A stretch of 6,994 nucleotides of DNA. Origin: JAOUEE01 sp051011595 (GTDB taxonomy: Bacteria > Actinomycetota > Acidimicrobiia > Acidimicrobiales > SHLQ01). The stretch is from NCBI GenBank assembly GCA_051011595.1, contig JBPCTQ010000115.1, forward strand, positions 1-6,994, in the 5' to 3' direction. The notes under the pieces were generated by a model that saw only the letters and a list, made by a program, of their open reading frames with translations, had not been told where the DNA came from and searched no databases. Of the stretch, positions 5,531-6,994 are shown piece after piece (within the stretch, counting starts at the first letter, position 1; every line of letters starts with the position of its first letter). Position numbers and translations under genes: made by a program.

Positions 5531-6606
5531 CGATCACCGAGGCCGCACTGGTCCTGGCCGACGGCACCACGTTCGAGGGTGAGGCCATCGGCGCCGAAGC
5601 CCCGGATGGCATCGCCACCGGTGAGGTCGTGTTCAACACGGTGCTGGCCGGCTACCAGGAGGTCATCACCGACCCCAGCTATGCCGGCCAGATCATCACC
5701 TTCACCTACCCGCACATCGGCAACTACGGGGTCACCGCGGCCGACGACGAGAGCCGCCGGCCCTTCTGTCGCGGCGTCATCGTGCGCGACCTGGCCCGCC
5801 GCCGCAGCAACTGGCGAGCCGACGGCGATCTCGACGACCTGCTCCGCCGGCACGGAGTCTCCGGCATCGCCGGTGTCGACACGCGGCGCCTCACCCGCCA
5901 TATCCGCGACGCCGGGGCCATGCCCGGTGCCTTCGGCACGGCCGACGAGACGGCGCTGAAGGCCGCCGCCAGTGCCGAGCCGGGCACCGATGGCGTCGAC
6001 ATGGTGGCCGAGGTCACCTGCGATGCGCCCTACACCGTCGGTTCGGGTCCGTACCGGGTCGTGGCCTACGACTTCGGGATCAAGGCCACCATCCTCTCGC
6101 ACCTCACCGAGATCGCCACGGTGGAAGTGGTGCCGGCGTCCACCCCGGCGGCCGAGGTGCTCGAGCGGTCACCTCACGGTGTCTTCCTCAGCAACGGACC
6201 GGGTGATCCCGAGCCGGTCGGCTACGCCCGCGAGGGCATCGGTGCGCTGTTGGGTGAGGTTCCGATTTTCGGCATCTGTCTGGGCCACCAGCTGCTGTCG
6301 GCCACTCTCGGAGCCGAGACCTACAAGCTGCCGTTCGGCCACCACGGCGGGAACCATCCGGTGCGTAACCTGGCCACCGACACCATCGAGATCACCAGCC
6401 AGAACCACAACTACTGCGTCGCCGAGGGTTCGCTGGCCGACGCCGAGCTCACCCACATCAACCTCAACGATCAGACCGTGGAGGGGATTCGAGCCCCGTC
6501 GAATCGGGCCTTCAGTGTCCAGTACCACCCCGAGGCCGGCCCCGGCCCCCACGACAGTCAGTACCTCTTCGCCCAGTTCGCCGAACTGATGAACGGAGCC
6601 TCATGA
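5527..6606 (+). CDS. carA: Carbamoyl-phosphate synthetase small (glutaminase) subunit
   Basis: CarA hydrolyses glutamine and passes ammonia through a tunnel to CarB, which makes carbamoyl phosphate for pyrimidines and arginine. The 359-aa protein has the CarA-specific N-terminal domain (about 1-150: FNTVLAGYQEVITDPSYAGQ, then YPHIGNYGV). A class I glutamine amidotransferase domain follows (about 176-355). The catalytic triad is visible: Cys251 in GICLGHQLL, and His334 and Glu336 in QYHPEAGPG. SNGPGDP (222-228) forms the oxyanion region, and YKLPFGHHGGNHPV is the usual post-Cys stretch. ATG 5527 overlaps the pyrC stop by ATGA and has a good ribosome site, GAGAGG at 5514-5519 with 7-nt spacing. 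The stop TGA 6604-6606 lies within an ATGA that opens the small ORF at 6603. No membrane-protein gene separates it from pyrC, unlike Streptomyces and Mycobacterium as I recall them. Confidence 0.97.
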   Translation: MTITEAALVLADGTTFEGEAIGAEAPDGIATGEVVFNTVLAGYQEVITDPSYAGQIITFTYPHIGNYGVTAADDESRRPFCRGVIVRDLARRRSNWRADGDLDDLLRRHGVSGIAGVDTRRLTRHIRDAGAMPGAFGTADETALKAAASAEPGTDGVDMVAEVTCDAPYTVGSGPYRVVAYDFGIKATILSHLTEIATVEVVPASTPAAEVLERSPHGVFLSNGPGDPEPVGYAREGIGALLGEVPIFGICLGHQLLSATLGAETYKLPFGHHGGNHPVRNLATDTIEITSQNHNYCVAEGSLADAELTHINLNDQTVEGIRAPSNRAFSVQYHPEAGPGPHDSQYLFAQFAELMNGAS

Positions 6607-6719
6607 CCCCCTGCACCACCGTCGAGGGCGATCACAGGGATCGCGCCGAGAGGCAGTTTCGCCGTGCTGCGGAGTCGCGCCCCATGAGCCATGCCACCAC
6701 GGGAGGTGCCGACCGATGA
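6603..6719 (+). CDS. Candidate 38-aa small protein bridging carA and carB
   Basis: An uninterrupted frame starts at ATG 6603 and stops at TGA 6717-6719. Its start overlaps the carA stop as ATGA (6603-6606) and its stop overlaps the carB start as ATGA (6716-6719), the same junction used at pyrR/pyrB, pyrB/pyrC and pyrC/carA. A GGAG ribosome site (6595-6598) lies 4 nt upstream. G or C fills about 29 of 38 third codon positions and about 25 of 38 at each of the other two, a mild coding-like bias. The peptide begins MTPCTTVEGDHRDRAERQF; it is arginine-rich (7 Arg), with one Cys (residue 4), two His and no membrane segment or signal peptide. I recognise no family. It may be a real small protein or a translated spacer that carries ribosomes from carA to carB. 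An open frame of this length alone is not surprising at this GC content; the double ATGA fit is what makes it notable. Confidence 0.5.
   Translation: MTPCTTVEGDHRDRAERQFRRAAESRPMSHATTGGADR
6628..6644 (+). other. Inverted repeat in the carA-carB junction
   Basis: GCGATC (6628-6633) and GATCGC (6639-6644) form a perfect 6-bp stem with an ACAGG loop. GCC-GAGA-GGC (6645-6654) directly after it can form a 3-bp stem with a GNRA-type tetraloop. No T-run follows, so a terminator is not supported. It lies within the candidate small ORF and might tune the carA:carB ratio, or be chance. Confidence 0.3.
6702..6708 (+). promoter_or_regulatory. Strong ribosome binding site for carB
   Basis: GGAGGTG, a seven-base match to the anti-Shine-Dalgarno, lies 7 nt before ATG 6716. 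It fixes the carB start and shows carB can initiate independently of any coupling from the small ORF that ends at 6719. Confidence 0.85.
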
Positions 6720-6994
6720 AACGCACCGACCTGCAATCGATCCTGCTCATCGGTTCGGGCCCCATCGTGATCGGCCAGGCCTGCGAGTTCGATTACTCGG
6801 GCACCCAGGCCTGCCGGGTGCTGCGCCAGGAGGGCTATCGGGTGATCCTGGCCAACTCCAACCCGGCCACGATCATGACCGATCCCGATTTCGCCGATGC
6901 AACCTATATCGAGCCGCTGACGCTCGATGTCCTGACGAAGATCATCGAAGCCGAGCAGCCGGATGCCGTTCTGCCGACGCTCGGTGGTCAGACC
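6716..6994 (+). CDS. carB: Carbamoyl-phosphate synthetase large subunit, N-terminal part (runs off window)
   Basis: CarB uses two ATP, bicarbonate and ammonia from CarA to make carbamoyl phosphate. Only the first 93 codons are present, out of about 1,070-1,100 in a full-length protein; the frame is open to the last base, so this is truncation by the window, not a broken gene. The visible part is the pre-ATP-grasp fold of the first synthetase half. It contains SILLIGSGPIVIGQACEF, then DYSGTQAC (about 27-34), NSNPATIMTD (about 47-56), DATYIEPL and LPTLGGQT at the edge, all nearly invariant in CarB. The start at ATG 6716 is fixed by the GGAGGTG site and by the family N-terminus (KRTDLQSIL). It overlaps the stop of the candidate small ORF by ATGA. 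It belongs to the PyrR-controlled operon. Confidence 0.97.
   Translation, partial: MKRTDLQSILLIGSGPIVIGQACEFDYSGTQACRVLRQEGYRVILANSNPATIMTDPDFADATYIEPLTLDVLTKIIEAEQPDAVLPTLGGQT

Noticed and set aside
6643..6655. Second PyrR-like loop (GCCGAGAGGC) before carB
   Set aside because: It shares GAGAGGC and a CNGNGA-like hexamer with the true site, but closing pairs fail (G opposite G) and there is no lower stem; it folds better as a GNRA tetraloop.
1..6994. Mobile elements, CRISPR, tRNA or rRNA genes, attachment sites
   Set aside because: The sequence is filled by intact housekeeping genes with short junctions; no repeat array, transposase or structured RNA gene is seen apart from the pyr leader.

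Overview
The window reads as one continuous, high-GC, plus-strand block of housekeeping genes. The order is aroQ - pepQ - efp - nusB, a 180-nt control region, then pyrR - pyrB - pyrC - carA - (small ORF) - carB, with carB cut off by the window end. From memory, both halves sit close together in Streptomyces and other actinobacteria. Gene order, GC content and protein motifs therefore suggest an actinobacterium. The simplified cluster (no bldD-like gene between nusB and pyrR, no membrane-protein gene between pyrC and carA) would fit a deep lineage such as Acidimicrobiia, but that placement is inference.

Positions 1-2557 hold type II 3-dehydroquinate dehydratase (shikimate pathway), an M24B Xaa-Pro peptidase, elongation factor P and transcription factor NusB. 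aroQ and pepQ overlap by 4 nt. The pepQ-efp and efp-nusB gaps are 13 and 24 nt, so these genes look co-transcribed.

Positions 2558-2790 are the control region. It contains weak inverted repeats, a 10-bp direct repeat, a possible -10 box (2680-2685), a canonical PyrR-binding RNA hairpin (2692-2730), a Shine-Dalgarno (2733-2738) and a near-perfect Rho-independent terminator (2767-2790). The best-supported pyrR start (ATG 2743) lies upstream of the terminator, so the terminator falls within pyrR codons 9-16. The SD-bearing strand can also pair with the terminator's 5' arm and loop. This suggests a uridine-nucleotide switch that mixes transcription attenuation with translational control.

Positions 2743-6994 are the pyrimidine operon: regulator PyrR, aspartate carbamoyltransferase, class I dihydroorotase and both carbamoyl-phosphate synthetase subunits. 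Together these make carbamoyl phosphate from glutamine, bicarbonate and ATP and convert it to dihydroorotate. Junctions pyrR/pyrB, pyrB/pyrC and pyrC/carA are all 4-nt ATGA overlaps. The carA-carB junction looks like a 109-nt gap, but it is exactly filled by a 38-codon ORF (6603-6719) that overlaps carA and carB by ATGA at both ends. This small ORF and the pyrR switch are the two things most worth a second look. I see no mobile elements, tRNA/rRNA genes or CRISPR.
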